A DNA stretch of 63,639 nucleotides, taken from NCBI GenBank assembly GCA_035628505.1, contig DASPJR010000068.1, positions 1 through 63,639 of the forward strand, written 5' to 3'. The stretch is from DASPJR01 sp035628505. Its GTDB lineage: Bacteria; Planctomycetota; SZUA-567; H5-PLA8. A program made the position numbers and the translations under genes. The notes below the pieces were generated by a model. The model was not told the origin of the DNA. It saw nothing but the letters and a program-made list of their open reading frames with translations, and did no database searches. Shown piece after piece: positions 26,701-34,886 of this stretch. Numbering within the stretch: the first letter of the stretch is position 1; every line of letters starts with the position of its first letter.

Positions 26701-29602
26701 GCGCCGCGTCCCAATCGTAGAAGCAATAGCTGGAAAATTCGGGTGTGGTGAGCTTGCCTGGAATCAGCGTGCGGTTCAGTTTCACCCACGCGCTGGCGTC
26801 AGCGCTGCGGCGGTACAAGTTGTATCCGGCATTACGGAACTCGCTGGCCGTCGTCCACGTCAGCAGCGTGCCATGGCTGTGCGAAGTGGCTTCGAATGAT
26901 ACGAGCCTCACGGGCGTCGGCGAAATTCCAATCGCTACGCGCACTTCCCTGGGCGTAAGGTCGGTGCGGTACGACATCGCAACAGTCTGGTTCAGAGCGT
27001 TGCCCGTCACGTTCACTATAAAAGAGGGCCCCGTGCCTGTATTGTATTTGGCGACAACGAATTCTTTCGCGACTGCGCCAAGCCCCGTGAGATCGAGGTT
27101 CAGCTTTGCGCCATCCATTACCGTCAGCACACCGCTGCTCAGGTCCAGCACATCGCTGCTCGTCGAGGTGGGTATGCGGATGGCCAGCGTCGAACCCGGA
27201 TAGAATGTTGCGCCGCCCACGGCAAGCGTTCCCACAGCTCCTGCCGCACCCGGCGCGAGAGTTCCGCCGCTGGTGACAACGACTGTGCTGGCGAGGCTGC
27301 CTGTACCGGAAAGTGTCCCCGAGACGATGCGCGTCTGGCCCGTGTAAGTGTTCGCGCCATTCAGATACGTGGTGCCGCTGCTGCTTTTGATGAGGCTCTT
27401 GCTTCCGGAGATTGCGCCACTGATCGTGACCGCTCCCGTGCCCGAGCCTGAAAGCGTCAGACTCTCGGTCAGCACCAGAGGCGCGGAGATCAGCGCCGGG
27501 CCGCTGTTCTTCTGGATGATTTCAGGATTCACGCCGAGCATCTCGATCGAATTGCCGCTGATCGTGTTCGCTGCCGCGGCGCTGCTGTCGAAGATCATCT
27601 GGTTGAGATCGAAGCTGGCCGTGTCGTTGTTCGCGGTGTAAGGGCTGGCGAGCGCCGGGAAGCGCGCGCTGGTCGTCGCCGATCCGGTGATGCCGCCGGC
27701 CACGTCCCAGTTCTGTGCGCGGCTCCAGTTTGTGTTTGCGCCGCCGCCGCCATCCCATGAAACAGGATTGTTCAGCCGGAAGCGCGCAACCACGTCCGCA
27801 CGCCCGGCGCCTTTGGGTGCAAGCACCAGGTTGGTTGAGCTGGCCGTCAGGTTCTCGGTCTGAAACGGTGTGCTAATCGTGTTCCAGGTGTCGAACCACT
27901 CGACGATGTAGCTGCCGTTGGTCAGCCCGCTGATCGTCAGCGACTGCCCCGCCTGCCCTGTGTTGCCAGTCGTACACTGAATCCAGCAGAACCCGCGATC
28001 GGCGGTGCGTGTGGTCCAGCCGCGGCAATTGCCGGCATTCGACGTCGTGGCCGCACTGGTGAGACTCGGATGCCCGATGTAATCGATGGTGCTCATGAAC
28101 TGCGACAGGAATTTGAACTGATCGCGCATTGCCGGGCCGGGCGGTGTCTCGTTCAGTTTTGGAAAGTCGCCAATGTCGGTCCACAGCAGCGGCGTGAGAC
28201 ACGTTCCGGCCGCTGTGCCGGCCCAGATGCCGTTATGAACGTGAAGCGGCTGCGTCGCGTGCGGCGTGTTGGCGAGATTCGTGTCGCCGCCAAATTCCGC
28301 AAAGAACGACGGCTTGCCGGTCGTGCGCATCTGCAGGGCCTGGAAGGCCAGATCGGAAGCGATGTTAATGTCGTCGCGATACGCGGTGTACGAATCCCGC
28401 GCCTGCACGTCCCATCCGGGACTCCACGTATTGATGCTTGAGGTAACGTTGCCCGTGGGACCACCGGTTCGCGTGGTCGTGAACGGATATTTTCCGCCGG
28501 CCAGACGGTAATGATCGAGCGATGCAAGATAGTTGCGCACGGAAGCGTTCCACGTTTCGCAACGCGTCTGCGTACCTGGCCAGCCGCGCGTGCCGTTGAT
28601 CTCCACCACTCCCACCCAGCCCAGCAATGCGCGGCTATACCCCCAGCGCGCGACGATGTAGCGGAAGAAATTCTTCTGGTAGCGCCACTGCGTCGTGTCC
28701 ACGCCGGCATTCTGCGTGATGTAGAATTCGTCCGCGGTGATCTTGCGAGCACCACCGGGAGCATCGATCAGGCTGTACGCGTTGTTGCTCCAGTTGCCCG
28801 GACCCCAGCCGCTGGGATTGCCGGCTTCGGCCCGCAACTGGTCATGCGCCCAGAGACTCGGCAGAAGATAAACCCCGTTCGCCTCCGCGCGCGTGAGCAG
28901 TTCATCCATGTACTGGCAATTGTACTGATTGTAATTGCCGATGCCGTCCTCGGTGTTTTCGATCGCCGCGCGCGTGCGCCAGAACGGCTCGGTGCCCATA
29001 CCCCACGAGGGCTGCGCCCATGGCGTGGCCATCCAGAAGCTCAGCAGATTCATGCCATTGGCCGCCATCGTTGCCAGCGAGGGCTGTTCAACGGGCTCTT
29101 CGATGTCGTCAGGGTTCTCGTACTGCCAGCCCGTGTTATGGCCGACGCCAAAAAACGGCTGGCCTTCGCTGAAGCGGAAATAGAACCCGTCGATGCGCAG
29201 GAAGCCCGCGTGTGTTGAGGGAATGCATTGGAAGCTTCCTGCGGTGGACGTTGCTGTGCCGCCCGCATCGGCCGCTTTCACGACGTAGCTCCACGCTCCC
29301 TCCGCAGTCGGTGAAAAGCGGATGCGCCAGCTTGTGCCGTCGTAAAAGCCGTTCACACGGATGACGGTGTTGGCCGGATCGGTGAACTCGGCATAGAGAT
29401 CCAGTCCCTGCTGCGCCGGGTCGGGATCGTAGAACTTTGTGGCCGTAACCCCGGACAGCGAAACGAGCAGTTCGAGCTTCGTGTACTTGGGGACGCGTGC
29501 TGCCGCTGGCGTTACGCGTGAAACACTGTCAATGTTCAACGCGTGCGCGGATAGCGCGCAGAAGAGTGCGGCCAGACAAACTGATTCGCACAGCAATTTC
29601 AT
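23771..29602 (-). CDS. Giant secreted glycosidase-like / PATR / C25 protease fusion
   Basis: 1943 aa from the ATG at 29602, where a signal peptide begins (MKLLCESVCLAALFCALSAHA); a TTG at 29626 is an alternative. Order: DUF5060-like beta domain (about 25-120), TIM-barrel glycosidase-like domain of DUF4038 type (about 130-530; FFGVGHNTGWQYENPDD, LLSFWMATPW, WGYSRALLGW), a beta-sandwich, autotransporter-associated beta-strand repeats (about 680-790; YTGQTRIVSGTLSGTGSL), a fibronectin-like part (LTWTTASEFRNAGYNLYRR), and a C25 (gingipain) peptidase domain (about 1440-1750). The C25 dyad is His1619 (YNGHGN) and Cys1652 (STCNGN), 33 residues apart, the same distance as His211 and Cys244 of RgpB. 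A REP-like repeat has been taken in frame near residue 1040. No type IX sorting tail is seen. Confidence 0.85.
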   Translation of the reverse strand: MKLLCESVCLAALFCALSAHALNIDSVSRVTPAAARVPKYTKLELLVSLSGVTATKFYDPDPAQQGLDLYAEFTDPANTVIRVNGFYDGTSWRIRFSPTAEGAWSYVVKAADAGGTATSTAGSFQCIPSTHAGFLRIDGFYFRFSEGQPFFGVGHNTGWQYENPDDIEEPVEQPSLATMAANGMNLLSFWMATPWAQPSWGMGTEPFWRTRAAIENTEDGIGNYNQYNCQYMDELLTRAEANGVYLLPSLWAHDQLRAEAGNPSGWGPGNWSNNAYSLIDAPGGARKITADEFYITQNAGVDTTQWRYQKNFFRYIVARWGYSRALLGWVGVVEINGTRGWPGTQTRCETWNASVRNYLASLDHYRLAGGKYPFTTTRTGGPTGNVTSSINTWSPGWDVQARDSYTAYRDDINIASDLAFQALQMRTTGKPSFFAEFGGDTNLANTPHATQPLHVHNGIWAGTAAGTCLTPLLWTDIGDFPKLNETPPGPAMRDQFKFLSQFMSTIDYIGHPSLTSAATTSNAGNCRGWTTRTADRGFCWIQCTTGNTGQAGQSLTISGLTNGSYIVEWFDTWNTISTPFQTENLTASSTNLVLAPKGAGRADVVARFRLNNPVSWDGGGGANTNWSRAQNWDVAGGITGSATTSARFPALASPYTANNDTASFDLNQMIFDSSAAAANTISGNSIEMLGVNPEIIQKNSGPALISAPLVLTESLTLSGSGTGAVTISGAISGSKSLIKSSSGTTYLNGANTYTGQTRIVSGTLSGTGSLASTVVVTSGGTLAPGAAGAVGTLAVGGATFYPGSTLAIRIPTSTSSDVLDLSSGVLTVMDGAKLNLDLTGLGAVAKEFVVAKYNTGTGPSFIVNVTGNALNQTVAMSYRTDLTPREVRVAIGISPTPVRLVSFEATSHSHGTLLTWTTASEFRNAGYNLYRRSADASAWVKLNRTLIPGKLTTPEFSSYCFYDWDAAPFSEYLLESVDFDGKAERLQIASSDPCHPDDGIAAEFNLLSAAIDAALAERSQVRAAKVATLSGFAGTAGVPPALRSAGFQPASIGSPNASGRTVSQGSSPVGTSEPRSVVSRSVEQVGDAVKLVHAGSGVLWIAQESLPAGFDARFVSVRRGGEAVTVLYAGADGLALFAPGYRDAYTAKDVFFLRRSETPTAVTRAPPAKDLFNQPQPQTSTLATVTRDFHEVYFDWSLAPYTFTPWFSKQYLTDGALQSFTLDLPQCRSEAATLSVNVWTLNDSPEFDPDHALIAVVNGVSAGRAEWDGGGRALSLSFDVPAGVLRAGENTIELLTPDLRSGQIAFLHSVSMSYSRALSAAASFSVSAAGNNQLIEISGCASDALWIFSASNPQQPVAIGYESRRETNGTFFIRFIAPVAGGNYHVIARESQIAPLAVSLRKIAPPPQAGYLATGPAQFAEALQPLLEQRNAENLNAVFADQETLFDYFGHGRFGPDPIRAAVRALRPRFLLLVGRTTYDYLDYEGAGLDPLCPSFFASTSYLSQTLADPLFGDLGNGFCEVAIGRLPVNTPGELNAAVARTLSYAGLPESGQRAFVAADRTDPQAGNFAAQAESLITANPDIAWSRAFVGITHAGPQEVNEALAQASATSDLLLYNGHGNSRVLGREMPRILDVSSVQSWSGNSVLLQSTCNGNWTGRNEAGFRSIASQALIQPQGGIAASISTTTFIASEPAIAFFSKLLSHPQSPDVRWGDALLKTQQWAFDVSRGSALSGWYADLARTECILGDPALPMYRSQSASAIPSPPLAPPPQGSTVPSGVGGAQDGDGGKTEAGDGSGPRPLPPISMSVSRLRGRLNFASTDRSSVSLAGRVPEYPLGSSPAPKTVRLMIGGYSAEAQLDARGRGRSSSLHFHLLPRASFGMRTFRAVVRGALTDALRDEGLTPGSKLNALLSVELKFDSLTHAVTVPIDFHAGNKSGRFKEK
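26454..26497. repeat. REP-like hairpin pair inside the giant protease gene
   Basis: Hairpins GCAGGCT-GGA-AGCCTGC (26454-26470) and GCCGGCG-GGA-CGCCGGC (26481-26497) are spaced by 10 bp. They are read in frame as AGVPPALRSAGFQPAS on the minus strand, between the beta domains and the protease part. The surrounding 26380-26500 stretch also looks repeat-like. Confidence 0.7.
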
Positions 29603-29874
29603 GGCAGACTCAATAATAAGGCGCAACAGAGTGCGGAAATCCTACTCTTTTTCGAGTGCATGGCAACAGGTCGAAACGACTAAATCCGGCGGTTCAGGAT
29701 GACCAATAACGGTTCAGTTTGCCAGCAATTTCGTGCGAGTTCAGGGTCGATTCCGCTGGCACGCGTGCTGCTAACGGAATTTCTCGCTCGTGCTGAGTCC
29801 GCCAGTGATCTGTCGCCCGCGCAGGCGGACGCGACCATGGTAAAGGGGCGAAGGGAAGAAAGGAGGAAGGTGGT

Positions 29875-30462
29875 ATGCGGAAGATATTCTTGTCGTCGGT
29901 TGCTGCGCTGATCATGAGCGTGCCCGGCCTGTCGGCTCGCGCGGCGGATAAGGATATTCTCGATACGCTGAAAGCAGACGACAGGTTTACAACGCTGGTG
30001 CAGGCCATTGAAAAGGCCAACCTCACCGAGAGCCTGCGCTCCGGAACGTGGACGCTCTTTGCGCCCGTCAACGACGCCTTCAAGGCCGTGCCTGACTGGG
30101 ACGCGACAATGCAGGACACCGCGAAGCTGTCGAAGATGCTCAACAATCATCTGATTAAGGAGAACCTCTCCAGCAGTGATGCGTCGCGCGAAGTCGCCAG
30201 CGCCGGCGAGATGAAATACAAGGTCGATTTTGCCGCAAAGAAGGTCGCCGAAGCGTCGATTACGCAGGCAGACTGGAAGGCGACCAATGGCACGATTCAC
30301 GTCATCGACCGCGTGCTGATGCCGGGTGAGAAGACGGCTGAAGCCACGCCGCTTCTCCGGGACTGGCTCTTTGATCCGCTGAAGTCACTGGTCAGCTCCG
30401 TGGTGCCGCCGCTGGCACCCAATGCCGCTCAGGCCAGCGCCGCGGGTAATTCAGCGCAGTAA
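29875..30462 (+). CDS. Secreted fasciclin (FAS1) domain protein
   Basis: 195 aa: signal peptide (about 1-23), then one FAS1 domain (about 27-160). H1 motif: GTWTLFAPVNDAFKAVP. H2-like motif: NGTIHVIDRVLMP. A 40-residue tail follows. FAS1 domains mediate adhesion or matrix binding; in bacteria single-domain secreted forms are common and of unclear partner. AAAGGAGG lies 10 bp before the ATG. It is divergent from the giant protease gene. The 270 bp between them (29603-29874) hold no gene and presumably both promoters. A 138-bp inverted element directly follows the stop. Confidence 0.9.
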   Translation: MRKIFLSSVAALIMSVPGLSARAADKDILDTLKADDRFTTLVQAIEKANLTESLRSGTWTLFAPVNDAFKAVPDWDATMQDTAKLSKMLNNHLIKENLSSSDASREVASAGEMKYKVDFAAKKVAEASITQADWKATNGTIHVIDRVLMPGEKTAEATPLLRDWLFDPLKSLVSSVVPPLAPNAAQASAAGNSAQ

Positions 30463-30471
30463 AAGCGCTCA

Positions 30472-30609
30472 CCCTCTCCCCTCCGGGGAGAGGGCCGAGC
30501 GAGCGAAGCGAGACCGGGGTGAGGGGTAACCGAAGCTTGCAAGACGCGGCTACCCCTCACCCGGCACTCGCTAAAGCTCGTGTCCGCCCTCTCCCCGGAG
30601 GGGAGAGGG
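30472..30609. repeat. 138-bp inverted-repeat element
   Basis: The terminal 23 bp (30472-30494, starting CCCTCTCCCCTCC) are repeated perfectly in inverted orientation at 30587-30609. Each end is also a near-palindrome (CCCTCTCCCC...GGGGAGAGGG). Inner arms CCGGGGTGAGGGGTA and TACCCCTCACCCGG add to the stem. No ORF is inside; it separates the fasciclin gene from uvrB, and the right arm could be mistaken for an N-terminal extension of uvrB. Confidence 0.8.
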
Positions 30610-30678
30610 AATAAACCATTTTTCTGGGCGGATTTTGCGTTAGAATTGCAACGTGCTTGGTCGCATCAGGAATCCGCC

Positions 30679-32772
30679 ATGCCAGCCTTTGAACTCAATT
30701 CAGATTACGCGCCGCAAGGCGATCAGCCGCAGGCTATTGATAAACTCGTGGGCGGCCTGAACGCCGGCATGCGCCACCAGACGCTGCTGGGCGTAACCGG
30801 CTCGGGCAAGACTTTCACGATGGCCAACGTCATCCAGCGCATGCAGCGGCCGGCGCTGGTGATCAGCCACAACAAGACGCTTGCGGCGCAGCTCTACAGT
30901 GAATTCAAATCGTTCTTTCCGAACAACGCCGTCGCGTACTTCGTGAGCTACTACGATTATTACCAGCCCGAAGCGTACATTCCGGCGCGCGATATCTATA
31001 TTGAGAAAGACGCGGCGATCAATCAGGACATCGACCGCCTGCGCCTGGCCGCGACATCGGCGCTGATGTCGCGTTCGGACGTGATCATCGTCGCGTCAGT
31101 CTCGTGCATCTACGGCTTGGGCTCGCCGGATGTGTATTCGCAGATGGCGGTGGTCCTCGATAAAGGCCAGCCGCTTGAGCGCACCGATCTGCTGCGCAAG
31201 CTCTCGGACAACCATTACCAGCGCAACGAAATCGAATTCTCGCGCGGCAAGTTCCGCGTGCGCGGCGATGCGATTGAGATTTTTCCCGCGTACGAGCAGA
31301 CAGCCATCCGCATCGAACTCGAATTCGATCAGATCTCCGGGCTCATGGAAATCGATCCGCTTACGGGCGAGATCAAAAACGAGTTCGAGTCGGTCGCGAT
31401 CTTTCCGGCCAAGCATTATGTGATGCCCGAAAAAAGTGTCGAGCGCGCGCTGCAGGGCATTCGCGATGAGCTCGACGCCCGTCTGCTTGTGCTCCGCGAC
31501 CAGGGAAAGCTCCTCGAGGCGCAGCGCCTGGAGATGCGCACGCGCTACGACCTGGAGATGCTCGAAGAAGTCGGCTACTGCAGCGGCATTGAAAATTACT
31601 CGCGCCACTTCGACGGCCGCCCGCCGGGAAGCCGCCCATACAATTTGATGGACTTCTTCCCGAAAGACGACTATTTGCTTTTTATCGACGAATCGCACGT
31701 CACCATTCCGCAGCTCCGGGCAATGTACAACGGCGACATGGCGCGCAAAGGCACGCTGGTCGAACACGGCTTCCGGTTGCCCAGCGCGATGGACAACCGC
31801 CCCATGAAGTTTGAAGAATTCGAATCGATCATGCCGCCGACGGTCTACGTTTCGGCGACGCCGGCCGAGTACGAACTGAAGCGCTCCGAAGGCCGCATCG
31901 TCGAACAGATCATCCGCCCGACAGGGCTGGTCGATCCGCCTATCGAAGTTCGTCCGACCGAAGGGCAGATCGACGATCTGCTGCGCGAAGTCAAAGCGCG
32001 CTCCGAAAAAGGCGAGCGGGTTCTGATCACGACACTGACCAAGCGCCTCTCGGAGGATCTCGCGACGTACCTGCGCGAAGCCGGATTGCGCTGCCGCTAC
32101 CTGCATTCAGAGATTGACGCGATTGAGCGCGTGGAAATTCTCAAGAGCCTGCGCCTCGGCAACTTTGATGTGCTCGTCGGCGTCAATCTGCTGCGCGAGG
32201 GACTCGATCTTCCCGAAGTTTCGCTCGTGGCGATGCTCGACGCGGACAAAGAAGGATTTTTGCGAAGCCGCAGCTCGCTGATCCAGAACATCGGCCGCGC
32301 GGCGCGCAATCTGAACGGCCGCGTCATTCTCTACGCCGACCGTGTCACCGACGCGATGCGCGAAACGATGGAAGAAACCGAGCGCCGCCGCACGCTACAG
32401 GTTGCTTACAACACCAAGCATGGCATTACGCCGATCTCCATTCGCAAAGCCATTGGCGAAGGCATTGAAGCGATCATCAAGCAGCGCCAGATCGAAGAGC
32501 AGGCCAGCGGCATCGGCGCAATGACGCTCGACAAAGCCGAGCAGATCAAGCTGATGGAAGAAGAGATGGAACGCGCCGCGGACGAACTGCGCTTCGAAGA
32601 GGCGGCGCACCTTCGCGACAAGATCCTGGAGCTTAAAGGCGAGAAGGTGCCCGACCGCGGCATCGGCGGCCTGCGCAAAAAGAAGAGCCGCGGCCCGCGC
32701 GGAGCGCCCGCAAAGGCCGATCGCGGCATGGAAGCGCCCGCGCCTTACGGGAAACGCAAGTGGCGCAAGTAA
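30679..32772 (+). CDS. uvrB: Excinuclease ABC subunit B
   Basis: 697 aa, the damage-verifying helicase-like subunit of nucleotide excision repair. Walker A GVTGSGKT (38-45), the beta-hairpin YYDYYQPEAYIP that inserts between the strands, the motif FIDESHVTIPQL (DEAD-like), VSATPAEYEL, VGVNLLREGLDLPEV, IQNIGRAARN and a C-terminal UVR domain (EEEMERAADELRFEEAAHLRD) that contacts UvrC. All domains are present. I chose the ATG at 30679 because MPAFELNSDYAPQGDQ is the family start; CAGGA lies upstream. An in-frame start at 30580 would use codons from the preceding inverted repeat. Confidence 0.97.
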   Translation: MPAFELNSDYAPQGDQPQAIDKLVGGLNAGMRHQTLLGVTGSGKTFTMANVIQRMQRPALVISHNKTLAAQLYSEFKSFFPNNAVAYFVSYYDYYQPEAYIPARDIYIEKDAAINQDIDRLRLAATSALMSRSDVIIVASVSCIYGLGSPDVYSQMAVVLDKGQPLERTDLLRKLSDNHYQRNEIEFSRGKFRVRGDAIEIFPAYEQTAIRIELEFDQISGLMEIDPLTGEIKNEFESVAIFPAKHYVMPEKSVERALQGIRDELDARLLVLRDQGKLLEAQRLEMRTRYDLEMLEEVGYCSGIENYSRHFDGRPPGSRPYNLMDFFPKDDYLLFIDESHVTIPQLRAMYNGDMARKGTLVEHGFRLPSAMDNRPMKFEEFESIMPPTVYVSATPAEYELKRSEGRIVEQIIRPTGLVDPPIEVRPTEGQIDDLLREVKARSEKGERVLITTLTKRLSEDLATYLREAGLRCRYLHSEIDAIERVEILKSLRLGNFDVLVGVNLLREGLDLPEVSLVAMLDADKEGFLRSRSSLIQNIGRAARNLNGRVILYADRVTDAMRETMEETERRRTLQVAYNTKHGITPISIRKAIGEGIEAIIKQRQIEEQASGIGAMTLDKAEQIKLMEEEMERAADELRFEEAAHLRDKILELKGEKVPDRGIGGLRKKKSRGPRGAPAKADRGMEAPAPYGKRKWRK

Positions 32773-32796
32773 GCAGTTCCCAACGGCCCTGACACG

Positions 32797-32842
32797 ACTT
32801 CAACGCAGAGGCGCAGAGGACGCGGAGAGCGCCGAGATTTTT
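32797..32842. repeat. GCAGAGG periodic repeat
   Basis: Words GCAGAGG, GCAGAGG, GCGGAGA follow CGACTTCAA at a period of about 9 bp. It is of the same family as 48565-48592 and 60281-60330. Confidence 0.6.
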
Positions 32843-32905
32843 TTCATGATTCCCGAACCACGTTGAGAGACCGCACGTAGTGCTTTAAAAGCTGGAGATT
32901 ATCGC

Positions 32906-33094
32906 GTGGTCAGCCTTGAGAAAAAGCGCCGAGTGCGAATGCATCTTGAAAGCGCAAAGCGCCATGCTTCGATCGCCTGCCGATTCAATGACGTTCGTTT
33001 TGCGACACGCGAGATCAAAGATGCGGTTACAGATCTGACGAGCGCAATTGAACTGCTGACAGATACTCTCAATGACAGACGCGATCTGTTCTAG
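32906..33094 (+). CDS. Small hypothetical helical protein
   Basis: 62 aa with a GTG start and GGAG about 9 bp upstream. Predicted helical, rich in Arg, Asp and Leu (AVTDLTSAIELLTDTLNDRR). It has no hydrophobic span. No family is recognised. It lies between two periodic repeats. Coding is plausible but not proven. Confidence 0.45.
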   Translation: MVSLEKKRRVRMHLESAKRHASIACRFNDVRFATREIKDAVTDLTSAIELLTDTLNDRRDLF

Positions 33095-33125
33095 TTCTTG
33101 AAAGAGCTACGTTTTTCCCAGATTC

Positions 33126-33158
33126 TCCTCCGTGGTCTCTGTGATCTCTGTGGTGAAA
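33126..33158. repeat. TCTGTGA periodic repeat
   Basis: CTCCGTGGTCTCTGTGATCT then CTGTGGTG. It is the reverse-oriented partner type of the repeat at 32797-32842, on the other side of the 62-aa frame. Confidence 0.55.
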
Positions 33159-33224
33159 AAAGCCTTTCACGCGGCACCTGATATGCGACTCCTCCGTCAG
33201 GCATTCGGCGAAAGGATGGTGTTT

Positions 33225-33620
33225 ATGCGTTTACTTCAATGTGCGGCGATAGCTCTCACATTCATGGGCGGATCAGCTCTTTATGCGGCAAGCTACGACG
33301 ACGGGTCGTACTCTTCGAGGAACTGCTATTACGATTCATACGGCAGATATGTCTGCCCGGACTACTCTGACAATCGGACGTGGCGCGAGTCGAGTTACGA
33401 CCGAAATCGCGGGATCTATACCTCGGACCGCAATCGCAGCAATTATTATCGCTCTGATTCGGATCGGAGATATTCGTCAGACCGCTGGGGACGCACCTAT
33501 AACGGCCGCACGTACGACCGGCGTGGCTACGACCGGGGAAATTACGGCCGCTCCTACGGGCGTAGCGACCGAGGCGTGGGTGTGAATATCGGCGGATTCA
33601 ACTTCGGTGTCGGCAGATGA
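33225..33620 (+). CDS. Secreted Tyr/Arg/Ser-rich low-complexity protein
   Basis: 131 aa from the ATG at 33225 (AGGATGG upstream; another ATG at 33216). A signal peptide (MRLLQCAAIALTFMGGSALYA) leads into a low-complexity mature chain with dozens of Tyr, Arg, Ser, Asp and Gly residues (YDRNRGIYTSDRNRSNYYR; YDRRGYDRGNYGRSYGR), ending GVGVNIGGFNFGVGR. The GGFNFGVGR tail with alternating residues resembles short beta-hairpin endings of surface proteins. The function is unknown; Tyr/Arg-rich chains of this sort could bind nucleic acid, polysaccharide or themselves. A strong terminator follows. Confidence 0.65.
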   Translation: MRLLQCAAIALTFMGGSALYAASYDDGSYSSRNCYYDSYGRYVCPDYSDNRTWRESSYDRNRGIYTSDRNRSNYYRSDSDRRYSSDRWGRTYNGRTYDRRGYDRGNYGRSYGRSDRGVGVNIGGFNFGVGR

Positions 33621-33648
33621 TAGCAGAGGTTGAAACAGCATTGCGAAA

Positions 33649-33679
33649 AGAAGCAGCCGCACGGCTGCTTCTTTTTTTG
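33649..33679 (+). terminator. Intrinsic terminator
   Basis: AGAAGCAGCC (33649-33658), loop GCAC, GGCTGCTTCT (33663-33672), then a run of T. It ends the transcript of the Tyr/Arg-rich protein. Confidence 0.9.
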
Positions 33680-33758
33680 TACTGAAAAGTAGAAGCGCTC
33701 AGGAGAAAAGGGCTGATAAGTGTGCCTTAGAGTAGGGATTCCTATGGAGAGCCGCACG

Positions 33759-34451
33759 ATGAAAGCCTGGAGCTGTGAAGACGAGCTGTTCTCGGTCATG
33801 CGCCGCGAGCTGTTTACGGCTGTGGTCGGCGACTGCATGGATAAGCTCGGTCTGCGGCGTCAGTTTCTCCCACCGCAGATCCGCCCGCTGCGCGATGACA
33901 TGATTGTCGTCGGCCGCGCCATGCCGGTGCTGGAAGCCGATTTTTTCGGCGAGTGCATCGAAGGCGGCGCCAATCCGCTTCTCGCGCAGCCCTTCGGGCT
34001 GATGTTCCGAGCGCTCGACGATCTGAAAGCCAACGAGGTTTACATCTGTACAGGCTCCTCGCCAGCGTATGCGCTCTGGGGCGAACTGATGAGCACCCGC
34101 GCGCTGAAACTCAAGGCCGCGGGGGCGGTGCTGGATGGCTATTCGCGCGACACGCGCGGGGTTCTGCGCCTGAACTTTCCGACGTTTTCGTACGGCTCTT
34201 ATGCGCAGGACCAGGGACCGCGCGGAAAGGTTGTCGATTTCCGGGTACCCATCGAAATTGGCGGCGTGCGCGTTGCAACTGGCGATATCGTCTTCGGCGA
34301 CATCGACGGCGTCTGCATCGTGCCGCGCGCAGCCGAAGAGGAAGTCATCCACCGGGCGCTTGAGAAAGCACGCGGCGAAAAGCGTGTGCAGAAAGCCATT
34401 GAAGACGGCATGAGCACCGTTGAGGCGTATGCCACTTTCGGGATCATGTGA
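33759..34451 (+). CDS. RraA family protein
   Basis: 230 aa from the ATG at 33759 (GGAGAG 9 bp upstream). Alternative starts at 33744 and 33720 exist. It belongs to the RraA/HMG-CHA aldolase fold. The family core reads VVGDCMDKLG near the start, IYCTG-like VYICTGSSPAYALWGELMS, AAGAVLDGYSRD with the conserved Gly and Arg-Asp pair, and GDIVFGDIDGVCIVPR. The Asp of RD binds Mg in aldolases. Members include 4-hydroxy-4-methyl-2-oxoglutarate aldolases and RNase E regulators. The C-terminus (VQKAIEDGMSTVEAYATFG) matches aldolase-type members. The carbonyl substrate is not known. A repeat pair follows. Confidence 0.85.
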   Translation: MKAWSCEDELFSVMRRELFTAVVGDCMDKLGLRRQFLPPQIRPLRDDMIVVGRAMPVLEADFFGECIEGGANPLLAQPFGLMFRALDDLKANEVYICTGSSPAYALWGELMSTRALKLKAAGAVLDGYSRDTRGVLRLNFPTFSYGSYAQDQGPRGKVVDFRVPIEIGGVRVATGDIVFGDIDGVCIVPRAAEEEVIHRALEKARGEKRVQKAIEDGMSTVEAYATFGIM

Positions 34452-34455
34452 TGTG

Positions 34456-34594
34456 TTCACCACAGAGATCACAGAGCACACAGAGAACAGATTTAGATTT
34501 GCGTATTGAGTGCCTCCGCGCGTGTCGTATGAAGGATATGGTCGCCTTCATTCTTAACCTCCCTCCTCCGTGTTCTCTGTGATCTCTGTGGTGA
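34456..34594. repeat. Inverted pair of ACAGAG periodic repeats
   Basis: The left arm (34456-34489) reads TCACCACAGAGATCACAGAG and on; the right arm (34566-34594) is its reverse complement over about 21 bp. The intervening 80 bp contain no gene. The element lies immediately upstream of the rpsB promoter. Confidence 0.7.
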
Positions 34595-34604
34595 GAAAAA
34601 GACG

Positions 34605-34633
34605 TTGGATTTCAGAATACCCGCTGCTACACT
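34605..34633 (+). promoter_or_regulatory. Sigma-70-type promoter of rpsB
   Basis: TTGGAT (34605-34610), spacer of 17 bp, TACACT (34628-34633). The start of RNA would be near 34640, giving an rpsB leader of about 245 nt that holds no gene. Ribosomal-protein leaders of this length often fold into an autoregulatory structure, but I could not match a known one. Confidence 0.6.
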
Positions 34634-34886
34634 CCTTCCGCTTCTATTTGCGGCCAGATAGAAGCCTGTGTGTGTGGCCGCGTTAACACCTGATGGGCGC
34701 CATTCGCAGGCGCTGGATCGAAGTGGGGCTGTGAACAGAACACCCCCGCTGTGGCTGGAAGTCTCTTCCGCTCACGGCTGAATCCACTCTGCGGCGCGCA
34801 ATCGCTGACCCTGCAGCCGGGCATCTGTCCCGCGCTCACACGGGTCAAGACACCGCTCGCGCGGGTCAAAAGGAGAGTTTGTACCA

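Noticed and set aside
30580..30678. N-terminal extension of uvrB
   Set aside because: These codons lie mostly in the right arm of the inverted element; the family start is at 30679.
33132..33224. N-terminal extension of the Tyr/Arg-rich protein
   Set aside because: It would be coded by the TCTGTGA repeat; a signal peptide begins at 33225 with its own ribosome site.
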